Part shown: positions 9,385 to 16,027 of the stretch, piece after piece
How positions within the stretch are numbered: position 1 is the first letter of the stretch
How the letters are laid out: the number at the start of each line of letters is the position of its first letter
Assembly (NCBI RefSeq): GCF_030546645.1
Contig: NZ_JAUOTO010000002.1
Location: forward strand, 62,001-126,000
DNA: 64,000 nt
Origin: Flavitalea plasmicola
Lineage (GTDB): Bacteria > Bacteroidota > Bacteroidia > Chitinophagales > Chitinophagaceae
Direction: 5' to 3'
The notes under the pieces: model-generated
Databases searched by the model: none
What the model saw: only the letters and a program-made list of their open reading frames with translations
What the model was told of the DNA's origin: nothing
Made by a program: the position numbers and the translations under genes

Positions 9385-9981
9385 TTATTTCTGCAGCGTA
9401 TACAGCAGGAAAGCAGTGACAGGTACATTGTTCCTGCTTAGGAACCCCCGTATGGATCTCAGGGCTTCCTTGGTATGATTGCTTACGGTATGTATGGAGA
9501 GATTGAGCTCTCTTGCAATTTCGTCATGGGTCATCCCCTTTTCCCGGCTCATGGTGTAGACCAGGCGCCGCTGAGGGGATAGTTGGCGTACGGCCTCCTG
9601 TATGATATGCTGGTAATCCTTCTCCAGCAGCTGCATTTCCAGGGAGCGGTCCACCTCGCCAGCCATTTCCCTGGCGATTATATGCTGTAACTTTTGGTTC
9701 CTGGCGGCATAACGGAGGAAATCGATCGCTTTGTTATAGGCTACCTTTTTGATAAAGGGTTCAATATGCTCAATATCGGCAATCCACTCCCGCCCAAGCC
9801 ATAGTTTCAGAAAGATGTCCATGACAAGCTCTTCTGCCACCTGCCTGGATTTGACAATACCAATAAGATAGTCGAAAAGATTATTTTTGTAGAGGTCAAA
9901 TAAGCTACGAAAAGCATTTTCGTCTCCCGCTGTAATCTTACGCAGTAGTTCGGGCGTAATATGTTCTTTTGCAGTTGCCAT
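9385..9981 (-). CDS. ECF-type RNA polymerase sigma-70 factor
   Basis: Sigma factor of 198 residues with region 2 (ENAFRSLFDLYKNNLFDYLIG, ELVMDIFLKLWLGR) and region 4 with its helix-turn-helix (MTHDEIARELNLSIHTVSNH). There is no region 3, as usual for ECF sigmas. The ATG at 9981 opens a minus-strand run of sigma, FecR, SusC, SusD and lipoprotein, so it probably drives its own operon. A poly-A/poly-T tract (10006-10031) lies just upstream. Confidence 0.94.
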   Translation of the reverse strand: MATAKEHITPELLRKITAGDENAFRSLFDLYKNNLFDYLIGIVKSRQVAEELVMDIFLKLWLGREWIADIEHIEPFIKKVAYNKAIDFLRYAARNQKLQHIIAREMAGEVDRSLEMQLLEKDYQHIIQEAVRQLSPQRRLVYTMSREKGMTHDEIARELNLSIHTVSNHTKEALRSIRGFLSRNNVPVTAFLLYTLQK

Positions 9982-10098
9982 TAATCAAATCCCTGTGATG
10001 AAGATATTATTTTTTTTAAAAAAGAAAAAAATATCATCCCAGGCCTGGAATCAGTTGATTGTAGCGTGACATCAAACAGGAATAAAAAACCGTAAATT

Positions 10099-10620
10099 AT
10101 GACACCTGAAAACGCTCTTCATAACGACCTTAGAATTGTGAAAGAATTGGTTTACGACAAATGTGGTTTCCGCCTGACAAATCTACAACTGAATGCAGAA
10201 AGTGTAGCATACGGCGCCTGTTCGTTTAAACTTGATGGACAGACCATTGAACATAGAGTTTCTAAAATCACACCGGCAAAAACAGGACAATTTGTGACTA
10301 TCTGGCGACGAAACATGGAGGGAATAACAGCACCTTTTGACATTTTTGACGACATTGATCTTGTAGTAATAACATCAAGAACTGGCGACAACATTGGGCA
10401 ATTTGTTTTTCCAACATCAGTTTTGGCCGAGAAAGGAATTATCTCTCAAAACGGAAAAGATGGAAAAAGAGGAATTCGGGTTTATCCACCGTGGGACACT
10501 GTAACCAATAGACAAGCAGAAAAAACTAAAAGTTGGCAGGCTGAATACTTTTTGACCATTAAAAGCGACCACTCTACCGATCTTGACTTGACAAGAAAAT
10601 TATTTACTAAAAGAAAGTAA
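10099..10620 (+). CDS. MepB-like protein
   Basis: The 173 residues match the MepB-like family by pattern: SVAYGACSFKLDG, ITPAKTGQFVTIWRRN, APFDIFDDIDLVVI, GQFVFPTSVLAEKGI, GIRVYPPWD. The molecular role of the family is not settled; in staphylococci mepB lies next to the MepRA drug efflux genes. Neither a MepA-type transporter nor a MarR regulator is present here, so it is an orphan. Its base composition is clearly AT-richer than the sigma/SusC block to its left, and it opens a poorly coded stretch, consistent with recent acquisition. Confidence 0.8.
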   Translation: MTPENALHNDLRIVKELVYDKCGFRLTNLQLNAESVAYGACSFKLDGQTIEHRVSKITPAKTGQFVTIWRRNMEGITAPFDIFDDIDLVVITSRTGDNIGQFVFPTSVLAEKGIISQNGKDGKRGIRVYPPWDTVTNRQAEKTKSWQAEYFLTIKSDHSTDLDLTRKLFTKRK

Positions 10621-10920
10621 ATGACGAAAAAACAACGAAGCGGCAAAATCGGTAGGGCAATAATGGAATGACGTGCAAAAAAGCAACTTCGGGCTTCGGA
10701 AAAATAACTTCTAAAGTGACTCGGATCGGATTGTATTATACTGACTTTCAACTAGTTGCATAGTTTGTCGATCGTTCTGACCGCAAAGAACTAAGGATTT
10801 CTTACCTGTTTTTATTCGGATAAATTTGATCTTATAAAGTTACAGAATTCGGTGTCTCCAGGATACATGTCTTGCTTCCTAATTCCGGATTAAAAAATTA
10901 AATTTGTAAAAACATCCATC
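10621..10920. other. Intergenic stretch, no recognisable feature
   Basis: About 300 bp of AT-rich sequence after the MepB-like gene. I see no convincing reading frame, terminator hairpin or consensus promoter. It joins an island segment that holds a decayed antitoxin fragment, so it may itself be degraded coding sequence. Confidence 0.5.
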
Positions 10921-11044
10921 GTGGGAGCACAGTCGTTAGATAAAGATTTTTTGCAGTATTGGATGCGCTTGTCAGTCGTGAAAAAGGAATCTCTTTCTCC
11001 AGGTGGTTAAACACTATGTTGAGCAGAAAACGCTAGAGCACTAA
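10921..11044 (+). pseudogene. Remnant of an antitoxin-like gene (frameshifted N-terminal fragment)
   Basis: Reading from GTG at 10921 gives LDKDFLQYWMRLSVVKKESL and then a stop at 11008. Shifting frame near 10999 restores the expected continuation QVVKHYVEQKTLEH, which ends at TAA 11042. The joined peptide (Q-K-E-S-L-L-x-V-V-K-x-Y-V-E type) resembles the N-terminus of small antitoxin-like proteins common in Bacteroidota. The C-terminal half and any partner toxin are missing. I infer a decayed toxin-antitoxin locus; the family match is by memory of the motif, not by search. Confidence 0.5.
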
Positions 11045-11087
11045 TACGCATTTCGAACTTTAAATATTTCTAGCAAAACTTAAATTA

Positions 11088-11330
11088 ATGACAATTTATG
11101 TTCCTGGAGCCATGTTCGCAGCGGGCATTGCCATCTATCTTTTCAATGAGTACAATCGCGTCAAAGAGGAAAAACAGAGAGAAAGGCGGGAAAGTCTCGA
11201 TGACGTGCGGCAGCAATACCTCCATCAACTCATCGCGGCGAAGAGAAAGGAACACGGAGCTGTAGAAGATATGCCAACTACCGAACCGCATGAAGATGCT
11301 TCTGGAAGCGATGATTCAAATAGCCTTTAG
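11088..11330 (+). CDS. Small membrane-anchored hypothetical protein
   Basis: An 80-residue protein I do not recognise. It has one hydrophobic N-terminal segment (VPGAMFAAGIAIYLF), then a highly charged helical part (EYNRVKEEKQRERRESLDDVRQQYLHQLIAAKRKE) and an acidic Ser/Glu/Asp tail. This suggests a single-pass membrane protein with a cytoplasmic coiled coil. It stands alone on the plus strand after the antitoxin remnant. The composition looks coding, but no family or neighbour gives a role. Confidence 0.5.
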   Translation: MTIYVPGAMFAAGIAIYLFNEYNRVKEEKQRERRESLDDVRQQYLHQLIAAKRKEHGAVEDMPTTEPHEDASGSDDSNSL

Positions 11331-11692
11331 GTCTTTAGCTCGAAAAGAGCAATACTTTCCCAAATAATCAGCACGATGCCATCGAAAGCCTAATCTATAA
11401 GAAGTTTTGCGTGTAGAAGCCCTTCTCCGGCTAGCCTACTGTGAACTACCATTCTAATTTGGTAGTGTCGAAGAGAAATTTCCTTCCGGCCAACAGCTTT
11501 AAATGATCGATCGCCGGAGCTCCGCCTATCGGAAATCATGTAATGTCTATCAATCATATATATACGTTTATTTTTTCCATATAGTCATTGCTTTTGAAGT
11601 GCGCTATTTTAAAATACAATTACAACAATATAGCATAACCGAACTTCGTTAAATTGACTGGCAAATGACTATAACCCCCTAAAATCAGATTC
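11331..11692. other. Intergenic stretch, no recognisable feature
   Basis: About 360 bp of AT-rich sequence. A short palindromic piece (CGGAGCTCCG near 11515) is the only notable structure. I see no gene or clear promoter consensus. Confidence 0.5.
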
Positions 11693-12148
11693 ATGAAAAA
11701 AACATTAAAAGTTATCCTATTTGTTTTTCTAGGTCTTGTTGCCCTTGGTGTAATCTCCAGGCTGACTGGCGCCAAGGCCGCAGGCAAAGAGGCCGTAGCC
11801 CAAACTTCAAACAATGATTCCGCCGAAGCGGAACTAAAGAAAACCTATACCTATTCGGCCGAACAACTGATGGCCGAATACATGGGCAATGAAATAAGGG
11901 CGGACGAAACTTTTAAAGGGAAAGAATTCTGGGTCACCGGAACCATCAAGGACATCGGTAAAGACATTTTGGACAAATCCTATATTACGCTTAATTCGGC
12001 CGACCCTATCCGCAGCGTTCAATGCTATGTAAACGACAAGCAGGCATTGTCAGCTCTGGAGAAGGGAGCGAAGGTGACGGTGAAGGGTACCTGCAAAGGT
12101 CTGATGGTAAACGTGCTGATGAAAGACTGCAAAATAGTGCCCAACTAA
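11693..12148 (+). CDS. OB-fold (tRNA_anti-like) protein
   Basis: The 151 residues have an N-terminal signal or anchor helix (LKVILFVFLGLVALGVISRL), a short low-complexity spacer, and a C-terminal domain of the tRNA_anti-like OB-fold type: TYTYSAEQLMAEYMGNEIRADETFKG, FWVTGTIKDIGKDI, YITLNSAD, VQCYVN, GAKVTVKGTCKGLMVNVLMKDC. Members are small secreted or membrane-anchored proteins of unknown biochemical role, often near mobile DNA. A terminator hairpin follows at 12196, so it is a single-gene unit. Confidence 0.75.
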   Translation: MKKTLKVILFVFLGLVALGVISRLTGAKAAGKEAVAQTSNNDSAEAELKKTYTYSAEQLMAEYMGNEIRADETFKGKEFWVTGTIKDIGKDILDKSYITLNSADPIRSVQCYVNDKQALSALEKGAKVTVKGTCKGLMVNVLMKDCKIVPN

Positions 12149-12195
12149 ACCGGCACCGAAACTGCGGCTGTTCCAAAAATAGTACAAACGAGTTC

Positions 12196-12226
12196 AGCAT
12201 GCCCTTCAAAACGGGGCATGCTTTTC
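12196..12226 (+). terminator. Rho-independent terminator of OB-fold gene
   Basis: A perfect 9-bp stem AGCATGCCC / GGGCATGCT with a 9-nt loop is followed by TTTT on the plus strand, about 50 bp after the stop at 12148. Confidence 0.75.
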
Positions 12227-12411
12227 TCATAAATACCATTTTGAAGGTATTTAAATTTAAGCAATTGAAAGGTTTAACATTTTTCAAGAATCCTCATTTG
12301 GATGGTCTGAAAACAAGTAGCTTCTAATCGACAGTGGATGCTTGAAACATAATATAGACCCGTTTGCCGGCTATAAGTGATCGACTCCGGGATAAGATCG
12401 GCGAAAAGTAG

Positions 12412-13722
12412 CTATTTCAAAGTTGCCTTCAAAATAATATCTGTTTTGTTTTCTTTATTGGAGATACCGTCCAATACGATGTCGCCCTCACTTTGTTTAA
12501 AGCCTACATTTACATTGGTGCCGAGATATTTTACAGAAGTGATTTTTTTTGATACAGAGGGCAGAATAATTCTCCCATTTGTGGGGACTCTTAGAACATG
12601 AACATAGATCTCATTATCGGTGAAAGTCGTTCCTCCCCAATTTGCATCCCAAACTCCTCCTCTTGTGTTATAAATACTTTCTCCATATTTGGAAAGAAAA
12701 TCTCCCATCTCTTTCAATCGCTGCACTTGCGCAGGTTCAATTTCGCCATCGGCTTTCGGACCTACATTCAACAACAAATTTCCATCCTGGCATACGACAG
12801 CGACTAACAACCGGATGCAACTGTCCAACGTCATCATATTGTCTTTCGCGGAAGGAGTCCACCCCCAGGCGGCATTGCTTAGATTGGTGCATAATTCCCA
12901 GGGCCTGTTTTCCCTTCCCCTCAATCTTACCTCCTGTGTATTGAAATCACCCATCCAGCCGCTACGGGGATTGATCACGACCTTTGGTTGTAATTCTCTA
13001 ACCATTGTATTAAGCTTAATAGGTTCCCAGCTGAACTTTCCCCTATAAGGCTTGTCCATACCACGTGTGTACCAACCTTTACCTCCATCCCACATCAAAC
13101 CTGCAAAGCCCAGCCAGGAGTCTTCGCCTCCATCGTACCATAAAATATCGATCTTACCATAGTTGCTTAATAACTCACGAACCTGTGTGTAAGTTTGCTT
13201 TTTCATCTCGAGCGCATTGGAATAATACAGGTCGGGGAAAAAGAAACCAGGGTACCGCCAATCAAGTGGAGAATAATAAATGCCTACTTTCATCCCCGCA
13301 TTATGCGCCGCATCAACATATTCTTTTATCAGATCTTTTTTTGCAGGCGTGTTCATTGAATTGTAGTTACCAAAGCTGGTGTTGAATAAACTAAAGCCAT
13401 CATGATGCCTTGATGTGACTACCATATACTTGCAACCGGCCTGCTTTGCAACGTCTACCCAATTTTTTCCGGAGAACTTTGAAACAGTGAAGGAGTCTTT
13501 TAGTTTTCCATATTCAGATGTGTCCATTCGTCTCTCAAACATAGCCCATTCACCTTGTCCCAAAACGGAGTATAATCCAAAATGAATGAACAATCCGAAT
13601 TTGGCTCCCTTCCACCATTGTATGTCTTTTTGTGAAAGCAACAGTGAGGAATCTACAACTACCTGCCCAAAAGAATTATGTGCGACGATAATAAGCGAAA
13701 GGATTAAAAAGTATTTTCTCAT
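12412..13722 (-). CDS. Alpha-L-fucosidase, GH29
   Basis: A secreted or periplasmic glycoside hydrolase of 436 residues releasing terminal alpha-L-fucose. The signal peptide (MRKYFLILSLIIVAHNSFGQ) is followed by the GH29 TIM barrel: FGLFIHFGLYSVLGQGEWAM, YMVVTSRHHDGFSLF, and IDILWYDGG, where Asp197 is the expected nucleophile. The C-terminal beta-sandwich is short, so it is a small GH29 enzyme. It stands alone, with no SusCD or other glycosidases beside it, inside the AT-rich island. A Bacteroidota-type promoter lies just upstream (13751-13784). Confidence 0.92.
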   Translation of the reverse strand: MRKYFLILSLIIVAHNSFGQVVVDSSLLLSQKDIQWWKGAKFGLFIHFGLYSVLGQGEWAMFERRMDTSEYGKLKDSFTVSKFSGKNWVDVAKQAGCKYMVVTSRHHDGFSLFNTSFGNYNSMNTPAKKDLIKEYVDAAHNAGMKVGIYYSPLDWRYPGFFFPDLYYSNALEMKKQTYTQVRELLSNYGKIDILWYDGGEDSWLGFAGLMWDGGKGWYTRGMDKPYRGKFSWEPIKLNTMVRELQPKVVINPRSGWMGDFNTQEVRLRGRENRPWELCTNLSNAAWGWTPSAKDNMMTLDSCIRLLVAVVCQDGNLLLNVGPKADGEIEPAQVQRLKEMGDFLSKYGESIYNTRGGVWDANWGGTTFTDNEIYVHVLRVPTNGRIILPSVSKKITSVKYLGTNVNVGFKQSEGDIVLDGISNKENKTDIILKATLK

Positions 13723-13750
13723 TGAATTTGTATTGGCATATAATAAATGA

Positions 13751-13784
13751 CAAATATAATTTTTTTGAATTATAAAGTTATCAA
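13751..13784 (-). promoter_or_regulatory. Candidate promoter of the GH29 gene
   Basis: On the minus strand a -7 box TATATTTG (13758-13751) matches TANNTTTG, with TTG (13784-13782) 23 bp upstream. This is slightly longer than the usual 19-21 bp. The start codon at 13722 would lie about 20 nt past the transcription start. Confidence 0.4.
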
Positions 13785-13994
13785 CATTAAATGTTTTAAT
13801 ACATCTGGTAAATCATTTTTGTAGTGTGTCAGTTTGAACTTTGATGCGCGAGCGAATAAGCACAAGGTTTTGTATTTTTGTATCATAGCAAAGAAAAGTG
13901 GAAGCTACAATATGAAAGGAACCGCTGAAGCTGTTATTTGTTATATAGCACCAAACATAGGTTCTAATTTTTCCAGCTTTAAATAAAACTTCAA

Positions 13995-14240
13995 ATGAAA
14001 TTTTCAGCCATCTTATGCCTTCTCATCATATTCGTGTGTGGATACGCTTGCAACAACGCGCAGACGAACCTTTTAAGTGAGCAAAAGTTACTTAAGGATA
14101 GCGCTAATAACATAAGGGAAAGGGTAGCTGGCTGTAATTACAAAGGCCTTTACGACAGCGCAGAGGCGCAACTTGGAGCCGTTCATGCTCGATTGATAGC
14201 TATCCAATCTTCAATTGACAGCCTCGCAAACGTGAAATAA
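13995..14240 (+). CDS. Small hypothetical lipoprotein
   Basis: An 81-residue protein with a lipoprotein-like signal (MKFSAILCLLIIFVCGYACN) followed by a helical segment (LSEQKLLKDSANNIRERVAGCNYKGLYDSAEAQLGAVHARLIAIQ, shown here only as composition: Leu, Ala, Asp and Lys rich). I do not recognise a family. A perfect hairpin at 14266 follows. The coding signal is modest, but the signal peptide supports it. Confidence 0.5.
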   Translation: MKFSAILCLLIIFVCGYACNNAQTNLLSEQKLLKDSANNIRERVAGCNYKGLYDSAEAQLGAVHARLIAIQSSIDSLANVK

Positions 14241-14265
14241 TAGTTGCAGAATATCATACTGAGAC

Positions 14266-14294
14266 ACGACCCCTCAGCTTTGCTGAGGGGTCGT
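14266..14294. terminator. Perfect 13-bp hairpin after small lipoprotein gene
   Basis: The arms ACGACCCCTCAGC / GCTGAGGGGTCGT surround a TTT loop, 26 bp after the stop at 14240. No T-tract follows on either strand, so termination is likely but not certain. An analogous hairpin of different sequence (AGAACCCGCT/AGCGGGTTCT, 15612-15636) holds the same position beside the second repeat copy. Confidence 0.5.
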
Positions 14295-14296
14295 TG

Positions 14297-14481
14297 TGAA
14301 CCGGGCGGGATTAGCTCCGCCGATCCCGATAACCCTTCGAGGGCCTTACCCAAGGCCGACCATCCCGCCATCGCGGGATGCGGCTTTTCCGTTTTTCGCT
14401 TTAGCAAACAAGTTTGCCCCGCTCCCAAAACGAAAAAGGCCGGCCAGACTTCGTCTGGTCGGCCTTGTGACCCGGATTGGA
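14297..14481 (-). repeat. Structured five-hairpin repeat, left copy
   Basis: Five successive hairpins: GGGATTAGC-TCC-GCCGATCCC (14307-14327); GGCCTT-ACCC-AAGGCC (14342-14357); CATCCCGC-CATC-GCGGGATG (14361-14380); GCAAAC-AA-GTTTGC (14404-14417); and a terminator-like stem at 14439-14464. The last 43 bp (14439-14481) are identical to 15796-15838. The rest differs from the right copy mostly in ways that preserve pairing. The strand given is that of the tRNA beside the right copy. Confidence 0.7.
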
Positions 14482-14499
14482 CGGATTTCAAACCGGGTT
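14468..14499 (-). pseudogene. Truncated tRNA-Arg 3' end
   Basis: On the minus strand the sequence reads GGTTTGAA(A)TCC, then CCAATCCGGGTCA. This matches the T-loop and acceptor 3' end of the intact tRNA-Arg at 15825-15898, with a few inserted bases in the T-stem. The D-arm and anticodon arm are absent. It directly abuts the left structured repeat, as the intact tRNA abuts the right one. Confidence 0.6.
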
Positions 14500-14541
14500 A
14501 AGGAAGATTTGGAGCTTTTATCGGCTTTTAGTTGGCTTTCA

Positions 14542-15369
14542 TCATTTTGAAAGTCTTTTAATGGTGGGGCTGGTCAGGAGGGATTTCATTTGCTGAATTG
14601 CGGCTTGGTTAAGTTTTTGCAGCCTTTCAGTTTGTGTAAGCCCTTGATGCAGCAAAAGGGCATTGATACTTTCCATGTTAGACAATACGACCAATTGTTC
14701 CAGCGTGGCCTCGTCCCGGATATTACCTGGCTTACCCGGATTATGTTCCCTCCATTGTTTGGCTGTACTTCCAAACAATGCCACATTCAGCATGTCAGCT
14801 TCGGTGGCATATATCGTAGCAATTTGGTCTTTTGTAACAGCAGGGGGAATCAACGCTTCCTTAATAGCATCCGTGTGGATGCGATAATTAATCTTGGATA
14901 AGGTGCGCTGAAAATCCCACTCCAGTCTCTTACTGCTGCTTTCCTCGTCCTTCAGGCGTTGGAATTCTTTAATCATATACAGCTTGAACTCGGCGCTTAA
15001 CCAGGATCCAAATTCAAAGGCGATATCTTTATGGGCGTACGTGCCACTATTAAAACGGCCGGCTCTGGCAATCAGCCCAATACCATTGGTCTTTTCCACC
15101 CATTTCTTGACAGACAGAGTAAACCTGTTGAGGCCTGCTTCGAGCATAATTCCCCCGAATTCGAGGGAATTAAAATTAGCGTTATTGATTTTCTTCCAAA
15201 TCCCTAAAAATTCGACGGTATTTTTATTCCGAAGCCATCTCTCAATCAACGCCAATCCGTCTTCGAAATTCTTGACCATATCAGTCAATGAAATATAGTC
15301 TGCTTGATTGACGTGGATTATGGTAATGGTGGTACCTTTTACTTCAATTGTTTGCTTTTTATCAGGCAT
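14542..15369 (-). CDS. KilA-N domain protein
   Basis: A 275-residue protein of the phage-associated KilA-N family, a predicted DNA-binding fold. The N-terminal domain shows IHVNQADYISLTDMVKNF, IERWLRNKNTVEFLGIWKKI and GTYAHKDIAFEFGSWLSAEF, followed by a helical C-terminal region. The ATG at 15369 (MPDKKQTIEVKG) is preferred: upstream in-frame starts add a segment that does not resemble the family. The gene is bracketed by two copies of a structured repeat, the left one carrying a tRNA 3' fragment. No integrase is visible. Its function in Bacteroidota chromosomes is unknown. Confidence 0.85.
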   Translation of the reverse strand: MPDKKQTIEVKGTTITIIHVNQADYISLTDMVKNFEDGLALIERWLRNKNTVEFLGIWKKINNANFNSLEFGGIMLEAGLNRFTLSVKKWVEKTNGIGLIARAGRFNSGTYAHKDIAFEFGSWLSAEFKLYMIKEFQRLKDEESSSKRLEWDFQRTLSKINYRIHTDAIKEALIPPAVTKDQIATIYATEADMLNVALFGSTAKQWREHNPGKPGNIRDEATLEQLVVLSNMESINALLLHQGLTQTERLQKLNQAAIQQMKSLLTSPTIKRLSK

Positions 15370-15656
15370 AGAATAATGTATTATTGGCATTGGCATGCAT
15401 ATCAGCAAATGCCGATTATTAACAATAAAAACCAGTAATGGAGAATGGGTGGAAACGCAGGAGTTGTGCAAATGTAGAAAAAATAGTACCTCAAATTTTA
15501 AAAAACGTTGCTGACGGCAGCAATCACCCCGTCAGGATTCAAACCTTAAAATTATTAATAATGAATTGCTTATATTAATCGGAAGTAAGGCGCTGACGAA
15601 TTCAAACACAAAGAACCCGCTGCCAGAGCGGGTTCTAAAAATTGAATGTTGGTTAA

Positions 15657-15838
15657 TGACCCGGAATGGATTGCCTCCGGCGATCCGTACTCCTGCGAGG
15701 GCCTTACCCGAAGCCTCCCGGTCCGCTATCGCGGCCCGCGGCTTTTTTGCTTGTCCGCGCCTGCGAGCGAGCTCGCGCGCTCCCAAACAAAAAAAGCCGG
15801 CCAGACTTCGTCTGGTCGGCCTTGTGACCCGGATTGGA
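15657..15838 (-). repeat. Structured five-hairpin repeat, right copy (downstream of tRNA-Arg)
   Basis: The same five-stem layout as the left copy: GGATTGCC-TCC-GGCGATCC (15668-15686); GGCCTT-ACCC-GAAGCC (15700-15715); CGGTCCGC-TATC-GCGGCCCG (15719-15738); GCGAGC-GA-GCTCGC (15763-15776); and the terminator stem at 15796-15821. Stem 4 differs from the left copy by two A-T to G-C double changes, stem 3 by two double changes, and stem 1 by one. The unit starts inside the tRNA 3' end and would be cotranscribed with it on the minus strand. Confidence 0.7.
15789..15822 (-). terminator. Terminator of tRNA-Arg
   Basis: On the minus strand a GC-rich stem (GCCGACCAGAC with GTCTGGCCGGC, GAA loop) begins 3 nt after the tRNA discriminator base and is followed by seven T residues. 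It is also the fifth stem of the structured repeat. Confidence 0.8.
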
Positions 15839-15898
15839 TTCAAACCAATGACCTGCTGCTTAGAAGGCAGCTGCTCTATTCAGCTGAGCTACCGGGTC
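15825..15898 (-). tRNA. tRNA-Arg (anticodon TCT)
   Basis: A 74-nt cloverleaf on the minus strand. Acceptor GACCCGG pairs with CCGGGTC, discriminator A; the anticodon stem GCTGC/GCAGC encloses loop CTTCTAA (anticodon TCT); the T-arm is TTGGTTTGAATCCAA. The 3' CCA is not encoded (the genome continues CAAGG). A terminator follows at once. Confidence 0.93.
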
Positions 15899-15949
15899 GA
15901 AATTTCCGCCGTAAGGTTAATTGCCAACGGCCGAAACGGCTGCAAAGCT

Positions 15950-15971
15950 AAAAAAAAAGCCGCAAGCGGCC
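15950..15971 (-). terminator. Terminator of the ScyD-like gene
   Basis: The minus strand reads GGCCGC-TT-GCGGC followed by nine T residues, about 55 bp after the stop of the minus-strand gene at 16028. Confidence 0.75.
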
Positions 15972-16027
15972 AAACTGTTTTACCAGTCCGGACGCGTACG
16001 GCTGACGCCACATTTCTCTGTACCCCT

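Noticed and set aside
14244..14550. Plus-strand small frames with LRLVGLVTRIG-type peptides
   Set aside because: They are translations of the structured repeat and the tRNA 3' end; the same peptides arise at 15566-16129 beside the intact tRNA.
14297..15838. CRISPR array
   Set aside because: There are only two long units 1.36 kb apart, with no short regular repeats, spacers or cas genes in the window.
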